Assembly (NCBI RefSeq): GCF_020907985.1
Contig: NZ_JAJJPA010000001.1
Coordinates: 310,001-374,000 of the forward strand
DNA from: Kitasatospora humi
GTDB taxonomy: Bacteria; Actinomycetota; Actinomycetes; Streptomycetales; Streptomycetaceae
Length of the DNA stretch: 64,000 nucleotides
Direction: 5' to 3'
Shown: in pieces, positions 8,312 through 16,387 of the stretch
How the letters are laid out: each line of letters opens with the position of its first letter
Numbering within the stretch: the stretch's first letter is position 1
Notes under the pieces: model-generated
Databases searched by the model: none
The model's input: the letters and a program-made list of their open reading frames with translations, nothing else
Told to the model about the DNA's origin: nothing
Translations under genes and position numbers: made by a program

Positions 8312-9718
8312 ATGGCAACGCAGACGGCGCCGGAAACCGTCGCCGAGCCGACCAGCCCGAGCGGGCCGTCCCGCGTGCTGCTGATCGGGCTCTCGCTGGG
8401 CTACTTCATGGTCCTGCTGGACATGACGATCGTCTCGGTGGCGCTCCCCGCCATCTCCGCATCGCTGCACGTCGGCCTGAGCGGGCTGCAGTGGGTCACC
8501 AACGGGTACACCGTCACCTTCGCCGCCCTGCTGCTCACCGCCGGCTGGCTGTCGGACCGGTTCGGCGGGCGCCGCGTCTTCCTGTGCGGACTGGTCGCCT
8601 TCGGGGTGCTCTCCGGTCTGTCGGCCGCCGCGGACGGCCTCACCGTGCTGGTGGTGCTGCGGCTGGCGCTGGGCATCCCCGGTGCGCTGCTGCTGCCGTC
8701 CTCGCTCGCGGTGATCACCAACGCCTATGTCGACCCGGCCCGGCGGGCCAGGGCGGTCGGCTCCTGGGCGGCGATCACGGGCGCGGCGCTGGCCGCCGGC
8801 CCGGTGGTGGGCGGTGTGCTCACCGAGACCGTCGGCTGGCGGGCGATCTTCCTGGTCAATGTGCCGCTGGCCCTGGTCAGCCTGGTCATCACGGCCCGCC
8901 GGGCGCCGGAGACCGCGCGCAAGCAGCGCGGCGGGCTCGACCTGACCGGCCAGCTCAGCGGCGTCGTGTCGCTGGCCGCCCTGGTCTACGCCCTGATCGA
9001 GGGGCCGGCCGGCGGCTGGGGAGCCGTCGACGTGCTGGCCGCGTCCGCGGTGGCGGTGGTCGGGGCGGTGGTCTTCGTCGCGGCGGAACGGCGGGCCGGC
9101 GATGCGGCGATGCTGCCGCCGCGGATGTTCGGCAACCGCGGGTTCTCGGCCGCGCTGGTGGCCGGGCTGCTCGCCAACTTCGGGCTGTCCGGACTGCTGT
9201 TCGTGCTGTCGCTGTTCTTCCAGGACGGCCGCCACTACTCCTCGTTCAGCGCCGGCCTGGCCTTCCTGCCGCTGACCGTGCCCACCGCCGTCAACCCGGT
9301 CTTCACCGGGCGGCTGGTCGGCCGGATCGGGCCGCGCCGCCCGGCCACCATCGGATTCGCCCTGATGGCCGCCGGAGCGCTGCTGCAGGCGCCGTTCACC
9401 GGCACCTCGGGCCTGGCCCTGGCGGCGACCGTGGTGGGTCTGGCGCTCTTCGGGTTCGGCGTCTCGTTCGCCATGCCCGCCCTGGTCGCCGGGATGGCCG
9501 GCTCGGTGCCGGCCGAGTTCGCCGGAATCGGCGCGGGCGCTCTCAACTCGGCCCGCCAGGTGGGTGCTTCGCTCGGTGTCGCGGTGCTCGGGGTGGTGCT
9601 CGGCCAGGCCTCCGGCAACCCGGCCGGTACCCGGCTCGCGCTGCTCGTCGCAGGAGCGGTGCTGCTGGCCGGTGTGGTGGTCGCCGGCACCTCGCTGCGC
9701 GGCCGCACCCACGCGTGA
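8312..9718 (+). CDS. MFS transporter, DHA2 (14-TM drug:H+ antiporter) type
   Basis: 468-residue multidrug-efflux type transporter. Signatures are LDMTIVSVALPAI in helix 1, GLQWVTNGYTVTFAALLLTAGWLSDRFGGRR (motif A between helices 2 and 3), LALGIPGALLLPSSLAVI and the motif C-like GAALAAGPVVGG. An AGGAGAA ribosome-binding site sits six bases before ATG 8312. It is divergent from the LysR gene that probably regulates it and is closed by a 14-bp hairpin. The expected substrate is a toxic small molecule or an endogenous metabolite. Confidence 0.93.
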   Translation: MATQTAPETVAEPTSPSGPSRVLLIGLSLGYFMVLLDMTIVSVALPAISASLHVGLSGLQWVTNGYTVTFAALLLTAGWLSDRFGGRRVFLCGLVAFGVLSGLSAAADGLTVLVVLRLALGIPGALLLPSSLAVITNAYVDPARRARAVGSWAAITGAALAAGPVVGGVLTETVGWRAIFLVNVPLALVSLVITARRAPETARKQRGGLDLTGQLSGVVSLAALVYALIEGPAGGWGAVDVLAASAVAVVGAVVFVAAERRAGDAAMLPPRMFGNRGFSAALVAGLLANFGLSGLLFVLSLFFQDGRHYSSFSAGLAFLPLTVPTAVNPVFTGRLVGRIGPRRPATIGFALMAAGALLQAPFTGTSGLALAATVVGLALFGFGVSFAMPALVAGMAGSVPAEFAGIGAGALNSARQVGASLGVAVLGVVLGQASGNPAGTRLALLVAGAVLLAGVVVAGTSLRGRTHA

Positions 9719-9725
9719 CGGCAGC

Positions 9726-9756
9726 CGGCCGGGTGGCACCCCGTGCCACCCGGCCG
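9726..9756 (+). terminator. Hairpin after the MFS gene
   Basis: A perfect 14-bp stem (9726-9739 with 9743-9756) with a 3-nt loop starts eight bases after the MFS stop codon. Confidence 0.75.
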
Positions 9757-9945
9757 AGCCGAGACCGGCCGCCGGCTACCGTTGTCCCAGAAGTCGGCAC
9801 GCCCCGCCCGGATCCGCGACACCGTGCTGACCGTGATGCTCGCCGCCCACCACGCCACCGGGGTCGCGGTCGCCTGAGCGGTTCGTGCTCCGGGCGGCGG
9901 ACGACATCCTCATGGCGGCTGGCGGATGCGTTCCCTGACGATCCG

Positions 9946-10269
9946 TCAGGAGACGTGCAGCAGCCGAAGTATCGCGGTGGTCGCCGCCGCGGCGATGACC
10001 ACCACCAGGAACGGCGTCTTGCGGGCCGCCAGCACGCCGCCGACCAGCACACCGGCCGGGCGGGCGAATCCGCTGAAGCCGTGCCCGCTGGTCAGCGCGG
10101 TGGTCGCCACCAGCGAGGCGAGCAGCACGATGGCCGCGGCGCCGAGCAGGTCCTCGGCGCGCTTGGGAAAGCTGAACCTCGAGCGCAGCGCCGGGCCGGC
10201 GAACCGGAAGGCGAAGGTGCCCGCGGAGAGCACCAGCAAGGCGATCACGACCGTCGGGCGGGATGTCAC
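9946..10269 (-). CDS. azlD: AzlD-type small subunit of branched-chain amino-acid exporter
   Basis: 107-residue protein with three or four hydrophobic helices. It matches AzlD in size and pattern (LVLSAGTFAFRFAGPALRSR, AAAIVLLASLVATTALT, VGGVLAARKTPFLVVVIAAAATTAILRLL). The GTG start at 10269 overlaps the azlC stop as GTGA, so the two are translationally coupled. With AzlC it forms the two-component LIV-E exporter, which extrudes branched-chain amino acids and analogues. The following 200 bases hold no gene except the MFS terminator coming from the other side. Confidence 0.9.
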   Translation of the reverse strand: MTSRPTVVIALLVLSAGTFAFRFAGPALRSRFSFPKRAEDLLGAAAIVLLASLVATTALTSGHGFSGFARPAGVLVGGVLAARKTPFLVVVIAAAATTAILRLLHVS

Positions 10270-10973
10270 GGGGCAGCCTCCTCGGGGCGCGGCGTACGGT
10301 CGTCGCGCGTGGGCAGCAGCTTCAGCGCGACCGCGCCCAGGGCCAGCAGTTCGGGCAGTCCGGGGGGCGTGAACGGGACGCTGACCAGTGCGATCACGCA
10401 TCCGCCGAGAGCGGCGTGGCGAACGCCGAGGTCCTTCATGGCCGGCAGGATGAGCGCGAGGATCACGGCCGGGAACATCGCGTCCAGGCCGAGCGCGTCG
10501 GTGTCGTGGACGAAGTTCCCGGCCAGGGCGCCGACCAGCGCGCCGGCCGGCCAGCAGACCAGCATTCCGAGGCCGCAGGTCCAGTAGGCCGCGCGTTGGC
10601 GGGGCAGGTCCGGTTCGGCGAGGGCGAGCACGACGCTCTCGTCGTTCATCAGGTGGGTCGCCAGGAACCGCTGCCAACCCGGCCGGACCACCCCGGGCGG
10701 CAGCGCCAGGCCGTACGGCAGATGGCGGGCGTTGACCAGCAGGCCGACCAGCACCGCGGTGATCGGATTGCCGCCCGCCGCGATGATGCCGACGAACAGG
10801 AACTCCGAGGCGCCGGCCAGCACGACCAGTGCGCTGAGCACCGGGAACCACAGCGGGAAGCCCTTGGTGACGGCGATCGCGCCGTAGGAGACCCCGATCG
10901 CACCGACGGAGAGGCAGACCAGGGCGATCCCGCGGAGGATTCCCGGGTCGAGTGTTCGCCAAATCGAACGCAT
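10266..10973 (-). CDS. azlC: AzlC-type large subunit of branched-chain amino-acid exporter
   Basis: 235-residue membrane protein of the AzlC (LIV-E) family. Typical motifs are GVSYGAIAVTKGFPLWFPVL, AGASEFLFVGIIAAGGNP and the strongly conserved LLVNARHLPYG, followed by a THLMNDES loop. I prefer ATG 10973 (M-R-S-I-W-R-T-L) to ATG 10991, because the longer version would start inside a small palindrome that looks like an operator. Neither candidate has a clear Shine-Dalgarno sequence. The gene is divergent from an XRE-cupin regulator, the usual azlCD regulator type in actinomycetes. Confidence 0.9.
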   Translation of the reverse strand: MRSIWRTLDPGILRGIALVCLSVGAIGVSYGAIAVTKGFPLWFPVLSALVVLAGASEFLFVGIIAAGGNPITAVLVGLLVNARHLPYGLALPPGVVRPGWQRFLATHLMNDESVVLALAEPDLPRQRAAYWTCGLGMLVCWPAGALVGALAGNFVHDTDALGLDAMFPAVILALILPAMKDLGVRHAALGGCVIALVSVPFTPPGLPELLALGAVALKLLPTRDDRTPRPEEAAP

Positions 10974-10984
10974 GTCGATTATGA

Positions 10985-10997
10985 TGAACATCGTTCA
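10985..10997. promoter_or_regulatory. Putative operator for the XRE-cupin regulator
   Basis: TGAAC, a 3-nt spacer and GTTCA form a short dyad in the narrow azlC/regulator gap, beside an A/T-rich stretch suited to a promoter. Binding is inferred from position only. Confidence 0.35.
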
Positions 10998-11027
10998 GTG
11001 AGTTGGTCAAGCCGGGACGGTGGGCGG

Positions 11028-11612
11028 ATGGACGCGGACGGTGCGGGTCAGGGTCCGGCGGCCACGGTGGCGCCGATGCAGGTCATCTCGGCGGCGCTGC
11101 GCCGCGAGCGGCGGCGCGCGGACCTGACGCTCAGTGAGGTGGCCCGGCGCGCCGGGGTCTCCAAGTCCACGCTCTCCCAACTGGAATCCGGCGTCGGCAA
11201 TCCCAGCCTGGAGACCCTCTGGGCGCTCTGCAACGCCCTCGGGATCCCGTTCTCGCGGCTGATCGACCTGCCCACCAGGCGAGTCCGGGTGGTCCGGGCC
11301 GGCGAGGGCCCGGCGGTCCTGGCCTCGGAGTCGTCCTACCAGGCCGCGTTGCTCGCCGCCTGCCCGCCGGCCGCGCGCCGCGACATCTACACCATCGCCG
11401 CCGAGCCGGGGAGTCAGCGCACCTCCGACCCGCACCTGGCCGGCGCCGTGGAACACGTCGTCGTCTGCCGGGGACGAGCGCTGGTCGGCATCGCGGACGA
11501 GCCGCACGAGCTCCTGCCCGGTGACTACACCGCCTACCCCGCGGACGTGCCGCACGTGTTCCGGGCGCTCGAACCGGGCACCTGGGCGGTCCTGCTGCTG
11601 GAGAACGTCTGA
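11028..11612 (+). CDS. XRE-family regulator with C-terminal cupin domain
   Basis: 194-residue regulator. The N-terminal HTH runs from ISAALRRERRRADLTLSEVARRAGVSKS through the LSQLESGVGNPSLETLWALCNAL recognition region (residues about 17-70). The C-terminal part is a small cupin barrel (GAVEHVVVCRGRALVGI, LLPGDYTAYPADVPHVFRAL). This architecture is common for regulators of amino-acid or metabolite exporters, and the gene is divergent from azlCD. The start is ATG 11028; a later ATG at 11076 would also keep the HTH. A convergent hairpin follows. Confidence 0.9.
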   Translation: MDADGAGQGPAATVAPMQVISAALRRERRRADLTLSEVARRAGVSKSTLSQLESGVGNPSLETLWALCNALGIPFSRLIDLPTRRVRVVRAGEGPAVLASESSYQAALLAACPPAARRDIYTIAAEPGSQRTSDPHLAGAVEHVVVCRGRALVGIADEPHELLPGDYTAYPADVPHVFRALEPGTWAVLLLENV

Positions 11613-11664
11613 CCGACCCCGGGCGGTCGAGCTGGTGGGAACTCCTGCCCTCGCGGCGCCGGTC

Positions 11665-11694
11665 GGAGGGCCCACCGGAACTGACGGGCCCTCC
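11665..11694. terminator. Hairpin between convergent genes
   Basis: Nine-base stem GGAGGGCCC (11665-11673) with GGGCCCTCC (11686-11694) and a 12-nt loop, placed between the XRE regulator and the convergent methyltransferase. Confidence 0.6.
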
Positions 11695-11703
11695 GGGGGG
11701 CGC

Positions 11704-12543
11704 TCAGCGCCGGAAGGCGACCCCGGCGTAGCAGGAGGACTCGGCGTCGGTGACCGGGTCGCCGTCCGACTCCGGGTTCGGGCGCCAGCGGGGGGTGGAG
11801 ACGATGCCGGGCTCCACCAGGTCCCAGCCGTCGAAAAGCGCGGCGACCTCCGCCAGGGTGCGGGCCTGGAGATCCGTCCCGGAGGACTGGTACACCTGGA
11901 CCAGCCGCTGCGCCTCGGCGGCGGCGAAGTCGGGTGTGAAGTGGCTGATGGCCAGCGAACTACCGGGTGACAGATGGGACTTGAACACCTCGGCGAGGTC
12001 GGCGGCGGTCCGGTCCGGCTTGTCGGCGATGAAGTGGAGCAGCGCGTTCATGCTGAGCCCGACGGGCCGCGAGAAGTCGAGCACCTCGCGGGCTCCGGTG
12101 AGCACCTTCTCGGGCTCGCGGACGTCCCCCTGGACGTACGCGGTGCGGCCCTCGGGCGTGCTGCGCAGCAGCGCCTCGGCGTGGGTGAGGACGATCGGGT
12201 CGTTGTCGGCGTAGACGATGCGGGCGGCCGGGTTCACGCCCTGGGCGACCTCGTGCAGGTTCGGCGAGGTGGGGATCCCGGTGCCGATGTCGAGGAACTG
12301 GTCGATGCCCCGCTGGGCGAGGAACCTGACCGAGCGGTGCATGAACGCCCGGTTGGCGCGCGCCGCGGCCCTGGCGTACGGGAACACCGCCAGGGCACGG
12401 CCGGCGGCCTCCCGGTCGGCCGGGAAGTTGGTGACGCCACCGAGGTAGTAGTCGTACATGCGGGCGGAGTGCGGTACGTGGATGTCGAGATTGATGCTGA
12501 ACCCGTCGTTCGCCTCGCTCGAGTGGGCATCGTCTGCGGTCAT
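11704..12543 (-). CDS. SAM-dependent methyltransferase, DUF574 (Methyltransf_19) family
   Basis: 279-residue protein of a methyltransferase-like family that is highly multiplied in streptomycetes. Family hallmarks are PHSARMYDYYLGGVTNFPADRE near the N-terminus, RANRAFMHRSVRFLA, the SAM-binding FLDIGTGIPTSPNLHEVAQ and ARIVYADNDPIVLTHA, then RPVGLSMNALLHFI and LAISHFT. The C-terminus WRP..(Y)AGVAFRR is also typical. ATG 12543 has an AGGGGGA ribosome-binding site. The substrate of the family is not known. The gene is divergent from the secreted phosphoesterase, with 14-bp repeats in its leader region. Confidence 0.92.
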   Translation of the reverse strand: MTADDAHSSEANDGFSINLDIHVPHSARMYDYYLGGVTNFPADREAAGRALAVFPYARAAARANRAFMHRSVRFLAQRGIDQFLDIGTGIPTSPNLHEVAQGVNPAARIVYADNDPIVLTHAEALLRSTPEGRTAYVQGDVREPEKVLTGAREVLDFSRPVGLSMNALLHFIADKPDRTAADLAEVFKSHLSPGSSLAISHFTPDFAAAEAQRLVQVYQSSGTDLQARTLAEVAALFDGWDLVEPGIVSTPRWRPNPESDGDPVTDAESSCYAGVAFRR

Positions 12544-12915
12544 CGCGTCCCCCTGGTTCCCGTTTCCTGGTTCCCGTTCCCTGCTCCCGCACGCGGGAAC
12601 CGCCACGGGTGCCACCCTGCGGCCGACGGCCCCCGGCCGTGCCCCCGCGCGGCCACCCATCAGATCACGTCCGGCACCCGGCGGGAAGCGACCGCCCACC
12701 GATCGGCGGGCGCCGCGGCCACCGCTCAAGCGTGCCACGTCCGGCCGTGGTTGGTGGCCCGATCCACGGGGATGGCCGAGCGCCCGGGGCTCCGGGGCAG
12801 GCCCCGCAATGCACCTGACAGGCGGTCGGCTCATGTGCAAACGTTTCCTGGCGGGCCATGGTGTCGCTATCTGAGGGACGGCGGCAGGCCACGGCATCTC
12901 ACCAGGCTCCCAATC
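12544..12915. other. Divergent intergenic region with a 14-bp tandem repeat
   Basis: 372 bp between the methyltransferase and the phosphoesterase. Three 14-bp units lie at 12553-12566, 12567-12580 and 12581-12594; the first two differ at one position and the third is degenerate. They fall within the methyltransferase 5' leader. The palindrome AAACGTTT is at 12839-12846. No credible gene was seen, and no PHO box was recognised ahead of the phosphoesterase. Confidence 0.5.
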
Positions 12916-14844
12916 ATGTCTATACAACTGACAGGCCACTCGGAGTGGCGCGCTCGCAAGGCCGTTCGTTCCGGCGTCGTCCTCGCGGTGGCCGGTTCGC
13001 TGCTCGCCGCCGGCGCCGGCCAGGCGTCCTCGCTCCCGCCGACCCCTCGACCCTCCGCCGCCTCGGCAGCCCAGAGCAGCGGGTCGACCCTCACCCAGAC
13101 CACTGCGACCCCGGTCACCCTGGGTGACAAGGTGACCTTCGCCTACAGCGTTCCGGCGACCGACCTGAGTGCCAAGAACTGGGTCGGGATCTACCACTCC
13201 TCGGACACCCCGGGGTCGCAGTCCTCGGCCCTCTGGCAGTACACACCCAACGCCGGCGGAACCGTCACCTTCGACACCCACGGCCTGGCCGCGGGCACGT
13301 GGAGCGTCTACTTCTTCGCGAACGACGGTTACAGCGTCCTGGCGGGCCCGCTCACGCTCACCGTCCTGGCTGCACCGCCGGTCGTCGTTCCCCCGCAGCC
13401 GGACACCGGCACCGGCCCCAACCTCGTCGTCAACGGCGGAGCCGAGCAAGGTGAGGGCACCCTGGACGGCGTCGACACCAACACCGTGCCCGGCTGGAAG
13501 GTCACCGGCCTGCTCAACTCGGTGGCCTACGGCGCGACGGGAGGCGAGGGTGTGGGCGACTATCCGAAGCTGACCACGCCCGGCCCGGTGGACCGCGGCC
13601 AGAACTTCTTCTCCGGTGGTGGTGGCGGCGTCAGTACCGGTACCCAGACCGCGGACGTGTCGGCCGCCGCCAAGCAGATCGACACCGGCAGCGTCACCTA
13701 CAACCTGACGGCCTGGCTGGGCGGCAGCGGCTCGGTCACCGACAACGCCGGTGTCACCAGCACCTTCCTGGACGCCAAGGGCAAGGTGTTGGGCACCGCT
13801 TCGCTCACGCCGGTCACCCCACAGCTGCGCAACAACACCACCGAGCTGACCCCCGAACAGTCCCTGGGCAAGGTGCCCGCCCGCACCCGTTCGATCCGCA
13901 CCGTGCTGACGGTCAACGGCAACCAGCCCACCGACCGCACCGGCCACGGCCAGGGCTACGCCGACGACATCTCGCTGCGCATCTCCGCCCCCGTCCCGGC
14001 CCCGGCGAGCCCGGTGCCGCCGGTGGCGCAGGTCCCGGGCTATGACCACGTGTTCGTCGTCATGATGGAGAACCAGGACTACAGCGGCATCATCGGCAAC
14101 AAGAGCCAGGCGCCCTACCTCAACAGCCTGCTGCCCAAGGGCGCGAACCTCACCGACGCGCTTGGCGAGACGCACCCCAGCGACCCCAACTACGTGGCCC
14201 TGGCCGGCGGCAGCCTCTTCAACGTCAGCGGCAACACCCCGTTCGACAGCACCGTCAACGCCCAGCACATCGGCGACCTGGTCGACAACGCGGGGGGCAG
14301 CTGGCGCGGCTACATGGAGAACGCGGCCGGGCCCTGCGACACCGGCTCCCACGGCGCCTACACCATTGACGACCTGCCCTTCTACTTCTTCAACGACATC
14401 AAGAGCAGCCCGGTCAACTGCGCGGCACACCTGCAGCCGCTCACCCAGCTGAGCACCGACCTGCAGCAGACGGCCACCACCCCCACCTTCTCCTGGCTCA
14501 GCGCCGACGACTGCGACGACATGGAGGGTTGCGGTGTCAAGGCCGGCGACACCTGGCTCTCCAAGACCCTGCCGACCATCTTCGACTCGCCGGCCTGGCG
14601 GAACCAGCGCTCGCTCCTCGTCCTCACCTGGGACGAGGACGCGGCCGACGGCCAGAAGCAGCTCCAGCGGATCCCGACCATCATCCTCGGGTCCCAGGGC
14701 GTCAAGGCCGGTAGCACCGCCGCCGACCGCTACACCCACTACAGCGTGCTGCGCACCATCGAGGCGGCACTGGACCTGCCCAGCCTGACCAAGAACGACC
14801 TCTACGCCGAGCCCATCGAGGGCATCTGGACCAACCGCCGCTGA
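12916..14844 (+). CDS. Secreted phosphoesterase (PF04185 type) with N-terminal beta-domains
   Basis: 642-residue exported protein. The signal peptide is residues about 1-36 (hydrophobic VVLAVAGSLLAAGAGQA). Next comes an Ig-like or purple-acid-phosphatase-N-like segment (NWVGIYHSSDTPG to SVYFFANDGYSVLAG), and then a lectin-like module starting NLVVNGGAEQGEG. The C-terminal half (from about residue 375) is an acidocalcisome/acid-phosphatase type phosphoesterase. It shows HVFVVMMENQDYSGIIG, GETHPSDPNYVALAGG, CDTGSHGAYTIDDLPFYF and LLVLTWDEDAADG. It probably hydrolyses extracellular phosphate esters. No Shine-Dalgarno sequence is obvious at ATG 12916. A 13-bp hairpin ends the unit. Confidence 0.9.
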   Translation: MSIQLTGHSEWRARKAVRSGVVLAVAGSLLAAGAGQASSLPPTPRPSAASAAQSSGSTLTQTTATPVTLGDKVTFAYSVPATDLSAKNWVGIYHSSDTPGSQSSALWQYTPNAGGTVTFDTHGLAAGTWSVYFFANDGYSVLAGPLTLTVLAAPPVVVPPQPDTGTGPNLVVNGGAEQGEGTLDGVDTNTVPGWKVTGLLNSVAYGATGGEGVGDYPKLTTPGPVDRGQNFFSGGGGGVSTGTQTADVSAAAKQIDTGSVTYNLTAWLGGSGSVTDNAGVTSTFLDAKGKVLGTASLTPVTPQLRNNTTELTPEQSLGKVPARTRSIRTVLTVNGNQPTDRTGHGQGYADDISLRISAPVPAPASPVPPVAQVPGYDHVFVVMMENQDYSGIIGNKSQAPYLNSLLPKGANLTDALGETHPSDPNYVALAGGSLFNVSGNTPFDSTVNAQHIGDLVDNAGGSWRGYMENAAGPCDTGSHGAYTIDDLPFYFFNDIKSSPVNCAAHLQPLTQLSTDLQQTATTPTFSWLSADDCDDMEGCGVKAGDTWLSKTLPTIFDSPAWRNQRSLLVLTWDEDAADGQKQLQRIPTIILGSQGVKAGSTAADRYTHYSVLRTIEAALDLPSLTKNDLYAEPIEGIWTNRR

Positions 14845-14899
14845 CCGGTTCCCCGGACACTCCGCGCCTGGTCGTGGAGTGGGACGCCGGTCCTGGCAG

Positions 14900-14932
14900 C
14901 CGGCCCTCTCCGTGGCTCCCGGAGAGGGCCGG
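14900..14932 (+). terminator. Hairpin after the phosphoesterase gene
   Basis: A perfect 13-bp stem (14900-14912 with 14920-14932) with a 7-nt loop lies 56 bases after the stop codon. Confidence 0.8.
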
Positions 14933-15119
14933 GGCCGTTCCCGGAGGAGCCGCCGATCGAAGCGGTGACGTGATGCGTCGACTCACCGGCTGGGGCTCGA
15001 CCGCCCGCCGACTCGGTCGGCGCCGGTAGCGCGCGTGCAGCCGGACCAGGCGGCAACGGCCGGGTCGGACCAGCGTGTTGGTCCTGACTGGCCGTCATGC
15101 TGGGTGAGACGCCGATAAG

Positions 15120-15145
15120 TAGTAGCCATGGACATAGTAGCCATG
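15120..15145 (+). promoter_or_regulatory. Direct-repeat operator/promoter upstream of the MarR pair
   Basis: TAGTAGCCATG occurs twice, at 15120-15130 and 15135-15145 (15-bp period), in an unusually A/T-rich patch 15 to 40 bases before the GTG start. Its position fits autoregulation by the MarR protein. A -10-like element may overlap the second copy. Confidence 0.5.
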
Positions 15146-15159
15146 TACTGTATCTCGCT

Positions 15160-15642
15160 GTGAGCCAAGCAACTGAGCGCGCCACGGCGGGATTTCTGGT
15201 CTGGCGCCTGTCGATGAAGTGGCGGGTGGCCGTCGACCGGGCGGTCGCGCCGCTCGGCCTGACCCATGCCCAGTACGCGTTGATGGCGTCGCTCCACGGC
15301 CTGCGGCGCTCCGGTCTGCAACCCAGCCAGCGTCAACTCGCCGATCGCACCGGGCTCGAACCACTGTACGTCTCCAAGCTCGCCCGTGCCCTGGAGTCCG
15401 CCGGATTCGTCGCCCGCACCCGCGACCCGAGCGACCCGCGCGCCATGCGGCTGTCGCTCACCGAGCAGGGGAGCGAGGTCACCCGCCGCGCGATCACGCT
15501 GGTCCAGGGCCTACTGGACCAGCTGCTGGAGCCGCTCGGCGGACAGGACAGCCCGCGCACCCGGAAGTTCACCCGCGAACTGGCCGCCCTGCTCGACGTA
15601 AACCTTGATCCGCACACCGAGAACGACGAGGAGCAACCATGA
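15160..15642 (+). CDS. MarR-family transcriptional regulator
   Basis: 160-residue winged-helix regulator. A dimerisation helix (TAGFLVWRLSMKWRVAVDRAVAPLGL) leads into THAQYALMASLHGL, the HTH (PSQRQLADRTGLEPLYVSKLARALESAGFV), and the wing (RTRDPSDPRAMRLSLTEQG). GTG 15160 gives the normal length for the family; in-frame codons upstream lie within the operator repeats. Its TGA overlaps the ATG of a second MarR-like gene (ATGA), so the two are cotranslated and may form a heterodimer or act on separate promoters. Confidence 0.9.
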   Translation: MSQATERATAGFLVWRLSMKWRVAVDRAVAPLGLTHAQYALMASLHGLRRSGLQPSQRQLADRTGLEPLYVSKLARALESAGFVARTRDPSDPRAMRLSLTEQGSEVTRRAITLVQGLLDQLLEPLGGQDSPRTRKFTRELAALLDVNLDPHTENDEEQP

Positions 15643-16085
15643 CCACCAGCTCACCCACGGTCAACGGCCGGATCATAGCCCTGGCGCACAATGCCGCGCG
15701 CGCCCTCCTGGAGGGCGTGCTGGCCCGGCACGGCATCACGTTCCACCAGAGCGTGACGCTCCGGGCCGTCGTGCAAGCGGGCGGTGCCATCGGCCGGGAC
15801 GCGCTCATCGCCGACGTCACCGGCTCGCTGAAGATCGACGAGTCGATCGTGCGCGGCGTCGTCGGGCAGATGGCGGCCGCGAAGCTGCTGGAAGACGACC
15901 CGGCGGATGGGCGCCGGCTGCGGCTCGCCGAAGCGGGCAGGGAGTTGGCCGACACCACCGCCGCCGAGAGCGCCGAGATCACCGCCCGTCTCTACGCCGG
16001 CATCCCGGAGGAGGACCTCGCCGTCGCGGGCCGCGTGCTGACCCTGGTGACGGAGCGGGCGAACGCCGAGCTGGCCGGCGCCTGA
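15639..16085 (+). CDS. Second MarR-like winged-helix protein
   Basis: 148-residue protein with the MarR fold layout. Helix 1 is ALAHNAARALLEGVLARHGITFHQSVTLRAVV, the HTH region is RDALIADVTGSLKIDESIVRGVVGQMAAAKLL, the wing is EDDPADGRRLRLAEAG, and a C-terminal dimer helix follows. ATG 15639 overlaps the stop of the first MarR gene. It is more divergent than its neighbour. The likely role is partner or co-regulator, and target genes may include the hydrolase that starts 300 bases downstream. Confidence 0.82.
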   Translation: MTTSSPTVNGRIIALAHNAARALLEGVLARHGITFHQSVTLRAVVQAGGAIGRDALIADVTGSLKIDESIVRGVVGQMAAAKLLEDDPADGRRLRLAEAGRELADTTAAESAEITARLYAGIPEEDLAVAGRVLTLVTERANAELAGA

Positions 16086-16288
16086 GGTGCCGGCGGCCGA
16101 CCGTGGCACCCGGCAGCGGCGCCCGTCGGGGGGCGACCCGGCGACCTCGTGCAGTCCGGGCCCGCTACCGGCCGATGGGGTGGCTCCGTGGTGTCCGGCC
16201 ACGGAGCGCGCGCAAACCCGTTTGGCGTACCACCGCGGCGGCTGCTAGCTTGCCGGTGGCCGTGCGAGAGAACGAGGAGGTGGTACCC

Positions 16289-16342
16289 GTGAACGCAGTA
16301 ACGACATGGGTGCTCTCCTCCGGGGTCACGGTCGGGCGATAG
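16289..16342 (+). CDS. Possible 17-residue leader peptide
   Basis: A GTG start at 16289 is preceded by a textbook GAGGAGG ribosome-binding site eight bases upstream. The frame reads M-N-A-V-T-T-W-V-L-S-S-G-V-T-V-G-R and stops with TAG at 16342. Seven bases later begins a hairpin (16349-16375) whose 3' arm ends beside the Shine-Dalgarno sequence of the hydrolase gene at 16388. The arrangement suggests attenuation by a translated leader, but a short chance frame is possible. I know of no homologue. Confidence 0.4.
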   Translation: MNAVTTWVLSSGVTVGR

Positions 16343-16348
16343 GTCGTC

Positions 16349-16375
16349 CGGGAGCGCCGCTCAAGCGCACTCCCG
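16349..16375 (+). promoter_or_regulatory. Hairpin between leader ORF and hydrolase ribosome-binding site
   Basis: CGGGAG (16349-16354) pairs with CTCCCG (16370-16375), with an additional CGC/GCG inner pairing. The AAAGG ribosome-binding site of the next gene starts right after the 3' arm. It could modulate translation or act as a weak terminator. Confidence 0.4.
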
Positions 16376-16387
16376 AAAGGCACGACC

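Larger units (their letters stand above)
14845..15159. other. Intergenic region between phosphoesterase and MarR genes
   Basis: 315 bp without a convincing gene. It holds the phosphoesterase terminator (14900-14932) and, at its right end, direct repeats likely to be the MarR operator/promoter (15120-15145). Confidence 0.6.

Noticed and set aside
8491..10587. Plus-strand open frame of about 700 codons across the MFS gene and azlD
   Set aside because: Out-of-frame with the MFS gene and antisense to azlCD, without any domain.
12544..14739. Apparent N-terminal extension of the DUF574 methyltransferase to about 1011 residues
   Set aside because: The extra part is antisense to the phosphoesterase gene and lacks any domain. 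The methyltransferase has its own ribosome-binding site at ATG 12543.
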